A DNA stretch of 64,000 bases, taken from the NCBI GenBank assembly GCA_910577045.1, contig CAJTLB010000001.1, positions 236,548 through 300,547 on the forward strand, written 5' to 3'. How positions within the stretch are numbered: the first letter of the stretch is position 1; every line of letters begins with the position of its first letter. A model generated the notes under the pieces. It was not told where the DNA came from. It did no database searches and saw only the letters and a program-made list of their open reading frames with translations. This DNA is from an uncultured Lachnospiraceae bacterium. GTDB taxonomy: Bacteria > Bacillota > Clostridia > Lachnospirales > Lachnospiraceae. Position numbers and translations under genes: made by a program. Shown piece by piece: positions 25,319-33,673 of the stretch.

Positions 25319-27275
25319 GGTGCTTCCCATATTGGCTTTTACAGGGATTACAAAAAATAAGGAACTTTATTTCCCTTATTTTGGAGCTGGCATATTTTCT
25401 TCCTTCTTGTATTTTACTTTTGATTCTATCCTTCATCATCGGATTATGCGAGCTATTCCAAAAGCAGAATATGCGTATATAATTATGTCAATAGGTTTTG
25501 TGCTTTTAAGTATTATTATGTTTCCTTTTTTACATTATACCTATCGGTTTGTAATAAAAAGAAGAAAAAAAGAGTTAGGGCTATATAGTATTCTAGGGTT
25601 AGAAAAAAAGCATATAGCAGTAATGATGATATATGAGAGTTTGATTACAACATTAGTAATGATAATTGGCGGGATATTGGTGGGAATGGTATTTTCAAAG
25701 CTGGTATTTTTACTGCTTTGTTATATATTGGATTTGCCAGTCCTAAATGAATTTCCTTTTTCTTTTCCTGCATGTAGGGATACGGCAATTTTCTTTATTT
25801 TTTCTGCATTTTGCAATTTACTATATAGTTTATATACAGTGGGGAAATCCAATCCAATTGAATTGTTTGCAGATAGTAGGAAGGGAGAAAAAAAGCCAAG
25901 GTTTATTTGGCTGTATACATTAATTGGGATCTTTACCCTTTTAATAGGGTATGGGTTGTCTATTACTTCAAAAATGGATAGCGCGTTATTTGGGAATTTC
26001 TTTTTTGCTGTTTTCCTTGTAATTATTGGGACTTATTTTTTATTTACTTCAGGGAGCATAGTGGGATTAGGGCTGTTAAAGAAAAAAAAGGCATTTTATT
26101 ATAAACCATCTAATTTTATAACGGTTTCTGGCATGTATTACCGGATGAAACGAAGTGCAGCAGGGCTAGTCAATATTTGTATTTTTTCTACAATGGTGAT
26201 TATTACATTATCTTGTACCATATCCTTATATTTTGGCATGGATTATATTTTCGGCTATCAGTTCCCTTATGATATAGGGATAGAATTGCCATTAAATACA
26301 ACAGAAGAAAAAGAAACATTAGTAGCAAATATCCAGGCAATGGAAAAAGAGTTTACAATAGAAGAAGATTCTCTTTATACTTATAGCTCAAGGAATATGT
26401 TAGCTTATATGGAAGGGAATAAGATAGATAGTACAGAAGGAATGTCAAGGTGGGATAATTATGTTAATGAAGTAGAGGTTATGACATTAGAAGAATATAA
26501 TCAGATGGCAGGGGAAGAAAAATCTTTGGAAGAAAGAGAAATTTTTATTTTTTCGAAGGGGAAGAATTATAATCAAAAAAATATAATGTTATTTGGAGAA
26601 CCTTATACGGTTAAGGAAGAATTTATGGAGTTGCCGGTAAGTGCAAAGGCACAAGAAAATAATTCAAATTTAAAGTATTGGATGGTAGTAAAAAATTTTG
26701 AAAGCCTGCCGCAAAATTTATTAGGGCAATTATACCAAGAGTTATTCCATATCTGCCTTAATATAACAGGAGAAGAAGAGGAATGTCAGTTGTTTGCAGA
26801 AAAACTGGAAAAGAATATGCCCTCTTTAGAATTTGGCTATCGGAATAATATAGAGCATAGAGTAGATGTCCGTGTTATGTATGGGGGGTTACTTTTTATT
26901 GGTATTTTCTTTGGGATGCTTTTTATGATATGTTTACTGGTAATTATGCACTATAAGCAGATTACAGAAGGGTATGAAGACAGAGATAATTTTGAGATTA
27001 TGCAGAAAGTGGGAATGGGGCATGAGGAAGTGCATAAAACAATAGCAAAACAAGTATTGTTAGTATTCTTTTTGCCAATTTTTGGGGCAGTTTGCCATAC
27101 AATGGCAGCAGTGCCAATGACATCGCTGCTTATGTCATCAATTGGTTTATATAGTAGGAAATTAATTGTAGTTTGCTGTGCTAGTATTTTATGTTTGTTT
27201 TTTATTGTATATGGGATTAGCTATTTGGTAACAGCAAAGGCATATATGAGGATTGTTGAGAGAAAAGGGAATTAA
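25305..27275 (+). CDS. FtsX-type ABC transporter permease, BceB-like
   Basis: A 656-residue permease with about ten membrane helices and a large extracellular loop between helices seven and eight (roughly 335-520), the hallmark of BceB-type proteins. An FtsX domain lies at each end; the N-terminal one shows RRKKELGLYSILGLEKKHIA. The ATG at 25305 follows GGGAGGTGG; the GTG at 25296 is disregarded. It overlaps the ATPase gene, so the two are translationally coupled. The ligand is unknown; a peptide antibiotic acting on lipid II cycle intermediates is the family expectation. Confidence 0.86.
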   Translation: MKKNKVLPILAFTGITKNKELYFPYFGAGIFSSFLYFTFDSILHHRIMRAIPKAEYAYIIMSIGFVLLSIIMFPFLHYTYRFVIKRRKKELGLYSILGLEKKHIAVMMIYESLITTLVMIIGGILVGMVFSKLVFLLLCYILDLPVLNEFPFSFPACRDTAIFFIFSAFCNLLYSLYTVGKSNPIELFADSRKGEKKPRFIWLYTLIGIFTLLIGYGLSITSKMDSALFGNFFFAVFLVIIGTYFLFTSGSIVGLGLLKKKKAFYYKPSNFITVSGMYYRMKRSAAGLVNICIFSTMVIITLSCTISLYFGMDYIFGYQFPYDIGIELPLNTTEEKETLVANIQAMEKEFTIEEDSLYTYSSRNMLAYMEGNKIDSTEGMSRWDNYVNEVEVMTLEEYNQMAGEEKSLEEREIFIFSKGKNYNQKNIMLFGEPYTVKEEFMELPVSAKAQENNSNLKYWMVVKNFESLPQNLLGQLYQELFHICLNITGEEEECQLFAEKLEKNMPSLEFGYRNNIEHRVDVRVMYGGLLFIGIFFGMLFMICLLVIMHYKQITEGYEDRDNFEIMQKVGMGHEEVHKTIAKQVLLVFFLPIFGAVCHTMAAVPMTSLLMSSIGLYSRKLIVVCCASILCLFFIVYGISYLVTAKAYMRIVERKGN

Positions 27276-27324
27276 TTAGCTAAAACTTGACTTTTTTTCA
27301 ATAAGATGTTACTCTTAAACCAAG

Positions 27325-27419
27325 GTTATATAACTGACGGAAGTGGAATAGACCACAGGGAGTATAACAAAAAGAAAAGCCGACCGTCTGGGCAGGAATG
27401 CTTGAGTGGCGGCTTTTTT
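27325..27419 (+). promoter_or_regulatory. ZTP (ZMP) riboswitch with transcription terminator
   Basis: The aptamer opens with the P1 arm GTTATA (27325-27330), closing at TATAAC (27363-27368). Inside are the conserved AACTGACGGAAGTGG and ACCACAGGGAG. The conserved GCCGACCGTCTGGGCA (27379-27394) forms the second half of the pfl motif. AAAAGCCG (27375-27382) pairs with CGGCTTTT (27410-27417) ahead of six T, forming the terminator. ZTP/ZMP signals folate shortage, and binding should prevent termination. The genes behind it use or follow ZMP (AICAR), so ligand and context agree. Confidence 0.92.
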
Positions 27420-27444
27420 GCGTACAAGAAAGGAGAAAAGGAAG

Positions 27445-28158
27445 ATGGAAATGTTGTCATTGGAACAGGAATTAAAAAGAAATACATATCCGGGCAGAGG
27501 AATTGTGATTGGAAGGTCGGAAGATGGGACAAAGGCAGTAACCGCGTATTTTATTATGGGGAGAAGTGAAAATAGCCGGAACCGTATTTTTGTAGAAGAA
27601 GGAGAAGGTATCCGTACACAGGCATTTGATCCAGATAAATTAGAAGATCCAAGCCTGATTATTTATGCACCAGTAAGAGTATTAGGATTTGATACAATTG
27701 TAACAAATGGAGATCAGACAGATACTATATGGGAAGGGCTGAAAAAAGGGCTGACATTTGAACAAAGCCTCCGTATACGAGAATTTGAGCCAGATAAACC
27801 GAATTATACACCTCGGATTTCTGGCATGTTACATGTGGAAAATGGAGAATATCAATATATAATGTCTATTTTAAAAAGCAATAATGGAAACCCAAGCCAA
27901 TGTAACCGATATACGTTTAGTTATACAAATTGCGTAGTAGGGGAAGGGCGTTTTATCCATACCTACCAGTGTGATGGAAACCCTCTCCCAAGTTTTGAAG
28001 GAGAGCCTAAGCTGGTGTCAATCCCTAATAATATGGATGAATTTACAACTATGTTATGGGAGTCGTTAAATAAAGAAAATAAAGTATCTTTATTTGTACG
28101 TTATATTGATATTGTAACAGGTGCTTACCAGACAAAGATTATAAATAAAAATCAATAA
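27445..28158 (+). CDS. IMP cyclohydrolase (PurO-like)
   Basis: A 237-residue enzyme of the IMP_cyclohyd family, catalysing the last step of purine synthesis, FAICAR to IMP. Recognisable stretches are RNTYPGRGIVIGRSEDGTKA, the family-typical FIMGRSENSRNR and YAPVRVLG. In most bacteria this activity is the N-terminal half of PurH; here it is separate and PurO-type. GAAAGGAGAAAAG stands before the ATG at 27445; the 13-codon extension from 27406 would run into the riboswitch terminator. It is followed 24 bases on by the formyltransferase, under the same riboswitch. Confidence 0.88.
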   Translation: MEMLSLEQELKRNTYPGRGIVIGRSEDGTKAVTAYFIMGRSENSRNRIFVEEGEGIRTQAFDPDKLEDPSLIIYAPVRVLGFDTIVTNGDQTDTIWEGLKKGLTFEQSLRIREFEPDKPNYTPRISGMLHVENGEYQYIMSILKSNNGNPSQCNRYTFSYTNCVVGEGRFIHTYQCDGNPLPSFEGEPKLVSIPNNMDEFTTMLWESLNKENKVSLFVRYIDIVTGAYQTKIINKNQ

Positions 28159-28182
28159 TAAATAGAAAGGATGGGAATAGAA

Positions 28183-29361
28183 TTGACAGAATTAGAATTA
28201 AAATATGGTTGTAACCCAAACCAAAAACCGTCTCGTATTTATATGGCAGATGGGAAGGAATTGCCAATACAAGTATTAAATGGGAAACCAGGCTATATTA
28301 ATTTTTTAGATGCGTTTAATGGCTGGCAATTAGTACGGGAATTAAAGCAAGCAACAGGGCTCCCTGCTGCCACTTCTTTTAAACATGTATCTCCAGCAGG
28401 GGCAGCAGTAGGCTTGCCATTAGATCCTATTTTAAAGAAAATTTATTGGGTTGGGGAAGAGGAGGAATTATCTCCATTGGCTTGTGCATATGTCCGTGCA
28501 AGGGGAGCTGACCGGATGTCTTCTTTTGGGGATTTTATTGCGCTTTCAGATATATGCGATAAGGAAACAGCATTAATTATTAAAAAAGAAGTATCAGATG
28601 GGGTAATTGCGCCTGGATATACAGAAGAAGCATTGGAAATCTTAAAAACAAAGAAAAAAGGAAATTATTGTGTAATTGAAATGGATAAAGATTACCAGCC
28701 AGCTTTGTTAGAGCATAAGGAAGTATTTGGGGTTACATTTGCACAAGGTCGGCAAAATTTAACGATTAATGATGAATTATTATCCAATATTGTAACAGAA
28801 CAAAAGGAAATTCCTGATTTTGCCCGTATGGATATGAAAATTGCGTTAATTACCTTAAAATATACACAGTCAAATTCTGTATGTTTTGTAAAGGGAGGAC
28901 AGGCAATTGGGATTGGTGCCGGGCAGCAGTCTAGGGTACACTGTACAAGGTTAGCCGGGCAAAAAGCAGACAACTGGTTTTTACGCCAAGCCCCACAAGT
29001 GTTAAATTTAAAATTTGTAGATACAATTAAACGCCCAGACAGGGATAATGCAATTGATGTTTATATTGGGGAAGAGTATATGGATGTGCTTGCAGAAGGC
29101 ACATGGCAAAATATTTTTAAAGAAAAACCTCCTGTATTTACAAAAGAAGAGAAAAGAGAATGGCTAGACCATATGGCAGATGTGACATTAGGTTCTGATG
29201 CGTTTTTCCCATTTAGTGATAATATTGAGCGTGCAAAAAAAAGCGGCGTAAAGTATATTGCAGAACCAGGTGGATCGGTACGTGATGATGCGGTAATTGA
29301 CTGTTGCAATAAATATAAAATGGTTATGGCATTTACAGGTATCCGCCTATTCCATCACTAG
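28183..29361 (+). CDS. purH: AICAR formyltransferase (PurH-like, transformylase domain only)
   Basis: A 392-residue protein covering only the AICAR transformylase part of PurH. It transfers a formyl group from 10-formyl-THF to ZMP/AICAR. The conserved KHVSPAGAAVG holds the catalytic Lys-His pair, followed by RGADRMSSFGDFIALSD, YTQSNSVC and IGAGQQSR. Homologues commonly begin MTELELKYGCNPNQKP, which puts the start at the TTG 28183, with AAAGGATGGG at the correct distance; the ATG at 28171 touches its Shine-Dalgarno. Together with the cyclohydrolase it replaces bifunctional PurH, and the folate dependence explains the ZTP switch upstream. Confidence 0.9.
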   Translation: MTELELKYGCNPNQKPSRIYMADGKELPIQVLNGKPGYINFLDAFNGWQLVRELKQATGLPAATSFKHVSPAGAAVGLPLDPILKKIYWVGEEEELSPLACAYVRARGADRMSSFGDFIALSDICDKETALIIKKEVSDGVIAPGYTEEALEILKTKKKGNYCVIEMDKDYQPALLEHKEVFGVTFAQGRQNLTINDELLSNIVTEQKEIPDFARMDMKIALITLKYTQSNSVCFVKGGQAIGIGAGQQSRVHCTRLAGQKADNWFLRQAPQVLNLKFVDTIKRPDRDNAIDVYIGEEYMDVLAEGTWQNIFKEKPPVFTKEEKREWLDHMADVTLGSDAFFPFSDNIERAKKSGVKYIAEPGGSVRDDAVIDCCNKYKMVMAFTGIRLFHH

Positions 29362-29385
29362 GGTTAGAGAGAAAGGAAAGAGGTT

Positions 29386-29688
29386 ATGGTAAAACATATA
29401 ATCCTTTGGACATTAAAAGAAGAACTTTCTGATACAGAGAAAGAGAAAATAAAAAAAGAGATGAAACAGGAGTTAGAAGGGCTAAAAGGGAAAGTCCCAG
29501 GTTTATTAGATATCCATATCCAAACAGAGGCACTTCCCAGTTCTAATGCAGAAGTTATGTTAGACAGTACATTGGAAGATATGGAGGCGTTAAAAGGATA
29601 TGCTGCCCATAAAGAACATGTAAGGGTAGCAAATACATTTGTAAGGCCTTATACGCAAGTGCGTATGTGCATTGATTTTGAAAAGTAG
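29386..29688 (+). CDS. Dabb family (stress-responsive A/B barrel) protein
   Basis: A 100-residue single-domain protein of the dimeric alpha/beta-barrel type. Typical are the N-terminal MVKHIILWTLK strand, a long charged helix, VPGLLDIHI, DSTLEDMEALKGYAAHKEH and the terminal VRPYTQVRMCIDF strand. The molecular function of the family is mostly unknown. It follows the formyltransferase by 24 bases with GAAAGGAAAGAGG in front of the ATG, so it may lie on the same riboswitch-controlled mRNA. Confidence 0.85.
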   Translation: MVKHIILWTLKEELSDTEKEKIKKEMKQELEGLKGKVPGLLDIHIQTEALPSSNAEVMLDSTLEDMEALKGYAAHKEHVRVANTFVRPYTQVRMCIDFEK

Positions 29689-29731
29689 TTTTTTGTAGTA
29701 TAAATTGTTTTTGCGGTAAAAATTGTTTTGC

Positions 29732-29760
29732 TTGCATATTTAGAAATCCTCTATTATAAT
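29732..29760 (+). promoter_or_regulatory. Promoter of the MATE exporter gene
   Basis: TTGCAT (29732-29737), 17 bases, then a perfect TATAAT (29755-29760), 36 bases before the ATG. Confidence 0.65.
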
Positions 29761-29796
29761 AGGTATGTTTGTATTACGAAAGAGAGGGTGGTAAAT

Positions 29797-31152
29797 ATGC
29801 AGCAAGAAAACAAAATGGGCATAATGCCAGTAAATCGCCTGTTAATCAGCATGTCACTTCCAATGATGATTTCCATGCTGGTACAGGCACTTTACAATAT
29901 TGTGGATAGTATTTTTGTATCCAGAGTAAGTGAGAATGCCTTAACAGCAGTATCTATGGCGTTTCCCATACAATCATTAATGATTGCAGTAGGAGTGGGG
30001 ACATCCGTTGGTATTAACGCACTTCTTTCTAGGAGTTTAGGGGAGAAGGAGTATGAGCGTGCCAATAAAGTGGCGGAAAACGGAATTTTTTTGGCAGGGG
30101 TAAGCTACGTATTATTTTTGTTCATTGGCATTTTTGTAACAGAACCATTTTTTAAGAGCCAGACAGGGATAAAGGAAATACTAGATTATGGCGTAGCTTA
30201 TTTAAGAATATGCTGTTGTGCATCTTTTGGTATATTTTTCCAATGTACTTTGGAACGTTTATTACAATCTACTGGAAAAACATTATTTACTATGGTGACA
30301 CAAGGACTTGGTGCAGTGATTAACCTAATTTTAGACCCTATTTTAATTTTTGGCTATTTTGGCCTTCCAGCAATGGGGGTTGCCGGTGCTGCTTTAGCAA
30401 CTGTAATTGGGCAGGTAATTGCTGCTATCTTGGCATTATATTTTAATCTAAAATATAATGGGGAAATTAAGCTTGCAATAAAAGGCTTCCGTCCAAGTAT
30501 CCCTATTATTGGCATGATTTATAGAGTAGGCTTGCCATCAATTGTGGTACAGGCAATTGGATCTGTAATGACGTATGGCATGAATTTAATTTTAGTTTCC
30601 TTTACAGAAACAGCGACCACTGTATTTGGGGTATATTTTAAATTGCAAAGTTTTGTTTTTATGCCAGTGTTTGGGTTAAATAATGGCATGGTTCCAATTA
30701 TTGCTTATAATTATGGGGCAGGAAAGAAAGATCGTGTAATAAAAACCATAAAATATAGTATTTTATATGCGATTTGCATTATGGCAGTAGGGCTGGCAGT
30801 AATGGAATTGTTCCCAGGCACGTTGCTTGGATTTTTTGATGCTTCGCCTACTATGTTGGAGATTGGGATTCCAGCATTACGTACGATTTGCCTTAGCTTT
30901 TTGTTTGCAGGATTTTGTATTGTATCAGGGAGTGTGTTCCAGGCATTGGGAAATGGTTTATATAGCATGGTTGTTTCTATTGCAAGGCAGTTATTGGTAT
31001 TGTTGCCAGTGGCATTTTTATTGTCCCGTTTAGGGAAAGTGGAATATGTTTGGTGGGCATTTCCAATTGCTGAATTGGTATCAGTAAGTATGACAGCATT
31101 TTTCTTAGTAAAAATATATAAAAAAGTAATCTGCCATATTGGGGAAAAATAA
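29797..31152 (+). CDS. MATE family multidrug efflux protein
   Basis: A 451-residue integral membrane protein with about 12 helices in two MATE halves. The N-terminal half begins LLISMSLPMMISMLVQALYN with VDSIFVSR, and the second half repeats the pattern (VGLPSIVVQAIGSVMTYG). MATE proteins expel cationic drugs or metabolites in exchange for Na+ or H+; the substrate is unknown. The ATG at 29797 follows AGAGAGGGTGG and lies 36 bases behind a consensus promoter; the longer frame from 29728 begins upstream of that promoter's -35 box and is rejected. Confidence 0.9.
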   Translation: MQQENKMGIMPVNRLLISMSLPMMISMLVQALYNIVDSIFVSRVSENALTAVSMAFPIQSLMIAVGVGTSVGINALLSRSLGEKEYERANKVAENGIFLAGVSYVLFLFIGIFVTEPFFKSQTGIKEILDYGVAYLRICCCASFGIFFQCTLERLLQSTGKTLFTMVTQGLGAVINLILDPILIFGYFGLPAMGVAGAALATVIGQVIAAILALYFNLKYNGEIKLAIKGFRPSIPIIGMIYRVGLPSIVVQAIGSVMTYGMNLILVSFTETATTVFGVYFKLQSFVFMPVFGLNNGMVPIIAYNYGAGKKDRVIKTIKYSILYAICIMAVGLAVMELFPGTLLGFFDASPTMLEIGIPALRTICLSFLFAGFCIVSGSVFQALGNGLYSMVVSIARQLLVLLPVAFLLSRLGKVEYVWWAFPIAELVSVSMTAFFLVKIYKKVICHIGEK

Positions 31153-31181
31153 GCGCAATATAGAAAGTATATGGAAAACAC

Positions 31182-31210
31182 TTGCATTTTTGGAAATTTG
31201 GTGTTATACT
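31182..31210 (+). promoter_or_regulatory. Promoter of the rimP-nusA-infB operon
   Basis: TTGCAT (31182-31187), 17 bases, TATACT (31205-31210). A leader of about 130 bases with two hairpins follows before rimP. Confidence 0.7.
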
Positions 31211-31237
31211 TGACACGATAATAGTTGACTAGATGAT

Positions 31238-31320
31238 AAAGAGTGGGCGTAAGTCCACTCTTTGTATATTTTTATGCACAGGCACTTAAAAAAGGCTGTA
31301 AGCATAGCGAATAAGTGCCT
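31238..31320 (+). promoter_or_regulatory. Structured 5' leader of the rimP operon
   Basis: Hairpin one has perfect 9-base arms, AAAGAGTGG (31238-31246) and CCACTCTTT (31255-31263), and leads into GTATATTTTT like a terminator. Hairpin two has AGGCACTT (31280-31287) and AAGTGCCT (31313-31320), ending near the rimP binding site. The first could attenuate the operon, for example under NusA control; this is inference. Confidence 0.6.
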
Positions 31321-31349
31321 ATGTGGCAGGTAGGGAAGGAAGTGTGGAA

Positions 31350-31814
31350 ATGGCAAAAAGGGAAGAATATGAAAGCCGGACAGAAAAGCTTCTGCTTCCA
31401 ATTGTAGGACAACATCAGTTTGAATTAGTAGATGTCGAATATGTAAAGGAAGGAAGTAATTGGTATTTAAGGGCATATATTGATAAGCCAGGAGGGATTA
31501 CGGTAGATGATTGTGAAACAGTAAGCCGGGCATTAAGTGATTTATTAGATCAAGAGGATTTTATAAAAGATGCTTATATCTTGGAAGTAAGTTCCCCAGG
31601 GCTTGGAAGGCCATTAAAAAAAGAAAAGGATTTTGAAAGAAGCATAGGGGAAGATATAGAAATCCGTCTATATCATGCGTTAAATGGACAGAAAGAATAT
31701 GAGGGGATATTAAAGGCATTTGATAAGGCTACTATAACAATTTCTACTGGCAAGGAAGAGATTGCCATTGACCGTACAAATATAGCATTAGTTAGGCTGG
31801 CACTGGATTTTTAA
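31350..31814 (+). CDS. rimP: Ribosome maturation factor RimP
   Basis: A 154-residue factor for late assembly of the 30S subunit. The N-terminal alpha/beta part has FELVDVEYVKEGSNWYLRAY and the motif IDKPGGITVDDCE. The centre shows YILEVSSPGLGRPLK, strongly conserved in the family, and an Sm-like C-terminal barrel ends the protein. The ATG at 31350 has GGGAAGGAAG before it; the GTG nine codons upstream lies in the leader hairpin. First gene of the operon. Confidence 0.95.
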   Translation: MAKREEYESRTEKLLLPIVGQHQFELVDVEYVKEGSNWYLRAYIDKPGGITVDDCETVSRALSDLLDQEDFIKDAYILEVSSPGLGRPLKKEKDFERSIGEDIEIRLYHALNGQKEYEGILKAFDKATITISTGKEEIAIDRTNIALVRLALDF

Positions 31815-31845
31815 GAGAGATAAATACAAGGAGGACAATTTTGAA

Positions 31846-33039
31846 ATGAACAAGGAGTTAATTGAAGCATTGAATCTTCTGGAAAAGGAGAAAGATATCA
31901 GTAAGGATACCTTACTAGAGGCAATAGAGAATTCGCTGCTAACTGCCTGCAAAAATCATTTTGGCAAGGCAGATAATGTAAAGGTGACAATTAACCGTGA
32001 TACAGGAGATTTTAAAGTAATTGCAGAGAAAACGGTAGTGGAGGAAGTTACAGATGATGTAACAGAAATCAGCCTTGTGAATGCGAAGCTGAAGGATCCT
32101 AGATATGAGATTGGGGATATTGTCAATGTGGAAATCAGGTCCAAGGAATTTGGACGTATTGCAACACAAAATGCAAAAAATGTCATCCTGCAAAAAATCC
32201 GTGAGGAAGAAAGAAAATCCTTATATAACCAGTACTATGAAAAAGAAAAGGATATTGTGACAGGAATTGTGCAACGATATGTTGGTAAAAATGTTAGCAT
32301 TAATTTAGGGAAAGTAGATGCTATGTTAATGGAAAATGAGCAAGTAAAAGGTGAAGTATTTGATCCCACAGAGAGGATTAAGCTCTATGTGCTAGAGGTA
32401 AAAGATACTCCAAAAGGCCCAAAAATCTTAGTGTCCAGGACTCATCCAGAATTAGTAAAGCGTTTATTTGAATCAGAAGTAATTGAAGTAAAAGATGGGA
32501 CAGTGGAAATTAAAAGTATTTCTAGGGAAGCAGGATCTAGAACCAAAATTGCAGTATGGTCCAATGACCCTAATGTAGATCCAGTAGGGGCTTGTGTAGG
32601 GTTAAATGGGATACGAGTCAATGCGATTGTAGAAGAACTGCGCGGAGAAAAAATAGATATTATTAATTGGAGTGAAAATCCTGCTATTTTAATTGAAAAT
32701 GCTTTAAGCCCAGCAAAGGTAATTACAGTGCTTGCTGATGATGAAGAAAAGACAGCTAAAGTAATTGTGCCAGATTACCAGCTTTCTCTTGCAATTGGAA
32801 AAGAAGGGCAAAATGCAAGGTTAGCCGCTAGGCTAACTGGGTTTAAAATTGATATTAAAAGTGAAAGCCAAGCAAGAGAATTGGAAGAGTTTGCAGAATT
32901 ATTCGAATATGAGAATGAAGATAGCGAATACTATGAAGAGCAGGAAGATTCTGAATATTATGGTGCAGAAAGTACAGATGTCCCATATCAGGAGGCAGAA
33001 CAAGAAGTAGAATATTATGGTGTTGATGAAGAACTGTAG
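31846..33039 (+). CDS. nusA: Transcription termination/antitermination factor NusA
   Basis: A 397-residue RNA polymerase partner that controls pausing, termination and antitermination. The N-terminal polymerase-binding domain (about 1-125) is followed by S1 (GIVQRYVGKNVSINLGKVDA) and two KH domains (DPVGACVGLNGIRVNAIVEEL, IGKEGQNARLAARLTG). The tail, about residues 350-397, is very acidic and tyrosine-rich with repeats of EYY and EYYG, absent from Bacillus subtilis NusA as far as known. The RBS is AAGGAGGA. Part of the rimP operon. Confidence 0.95.
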   Translation: MNKELIEALNLLEKEKDISKDTLLEAIENSLLTACKNHFGKADNVKVTINRDTGDFKVIAEKTVVEEVTDDVTEISLVNAKLKDPRYEIGDIVNVEIRSKEFGRIATQNAKNVILQKIREEERKSLYNQYYEKEKDIVTGIVQRYVGKNVSINLGKVDAMLMENEQVKGEVFDPTERIKLYVLEVKDTPKGPKILVSRTHPELVKRLFESEVIEVKDGTVEIKSISREAGSRTKIAVWSNDPNVDPVGACVGLNGIRVNAIVEELRGEKIDIINWSENPAILIENALSPAKVITVLADDEEKTAKVIVPDYQLSLAIGKEGQNARLAARLTGFKIDIKSESQARELEEFAELFEYENEDSEYYEEQEDSEYYGAESTDVPYQEAEQEVEYYGVDEEL

Positions 33040-33066
33040 TGCAGCATAGAATATAGGAGTGGTAAA

Positions 33067-33339
33067 TTGGCAACAACAAGGAAAATTCCGAGCCGGCAAT
33101 GTACTGGCTGCGGGGAAATGAAGGATAAACGGAAGATGATCCGGGTGTTAAAAACCAGCGAGGGAGAGATTGTAATTGACAAGACTGGTAAAAAAAATGG
33201 AAGAGGTGCATATCTTTGTCCTTCCAAGGAATGTTTTGAAAAAGCAGTAAAAAATAAAGGGCTGGAGCGTTCCTTGAAAATAGCGATTCCGCAGGAAATT
33301 TACGGGCAGCTAGAAAAGGAGATGGAACAGATTGGATAA
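33067..33339 (+). CDS. ylxR: YlxR (RnpM) RNA-binding protein
   Basis: A 90-residue YlxR-family protein. RQCTGCGEMKDKRKMIRV and GRGAYLCPSKECFEKA are the family motifs. YlxR homologues bind RNA, and RnpM of B. subtilis has been described as an RNase P modulator. The start is TTG at 33067 behind TAGGAGTGG; no ATG is available upstream in frame. It sits in the conserved place between nusA and the L7Ae-like gene, whose start overlaps its end by 8 bases. Confidence 0.92.
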   Translation: MATTRKIPSRQCTGCGEMKDKRKMIRVLKTSEGEIVIDKTGKKNGRGAYLCPSKECFEKAVKNKGLERSLKIAIPQEIYGQLEKEMEQIG

Positions 33340-33670
33340 AATAATTTCCATGATTGGATTGGCAGAGAAGGCAGGAAAAGTAGTAAGCGGAGAATTTATG
33401 ACAGAGAAAAGTATTAAGGAGGGGAAGGCAAGTTTGGTGGTTGTGGCAAAGGATGCTTCTGATAATACAAAGAAAATGTTCCTTAATATGTGTACATTCC
33501 GCAAAATCCCATATTATTTGTATGGCACGAAAGAGGCATTAGGGCATGGGATAGGAAAAGAGGTTAGGGCTTCCCTGGCAATTTTAGATGAAGGCTTTCG
33601 GAAAGCAATAGAAAAGAAGCTGAACGAATCAGGAAATCAGGATGCGAAAATCAGTGAAGAAATGAGGTAG
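33332..33670 (+). CDS. ylxQ: L7Ae-like ribosomal protein (YlxQ)
   Basis: A 112-residue protein of the L7Ae/L30e/S12e family, known to bind kink-turn RNA. The N-terminal IGLAEKAGKVVSGEF and the central LVVVAKDASDNTKKMF are typical, with an extended charged C-terminus. It overlaps ylxR and starts with TTG at 33332, preceded by AAAAGGAGATGG inside ylxR, so the two are translationally coupled. The role in the operon is probably RNA or ribosome binding. Confidence 0.9.
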   Translation: MDKIISMIGLAEKAGKVVSGEFMTEKSIKEGKASLVVVAKDASDNTKKMFLNMCTFRKIPYYLYGTKEALGHGIGKEVRASLAILDEGFRKAIEKKLNESGNQDAKISEEMR

Positions 33671-33673
33671 AAT

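Noticed and set aside
27306..27569. 87-codon frame across the ZTP riboswitch
   Set aside because: The region matches the riboswitch fold and terminator; the frame has no binding site and overlaps the cyclohydrolase start in another frame.
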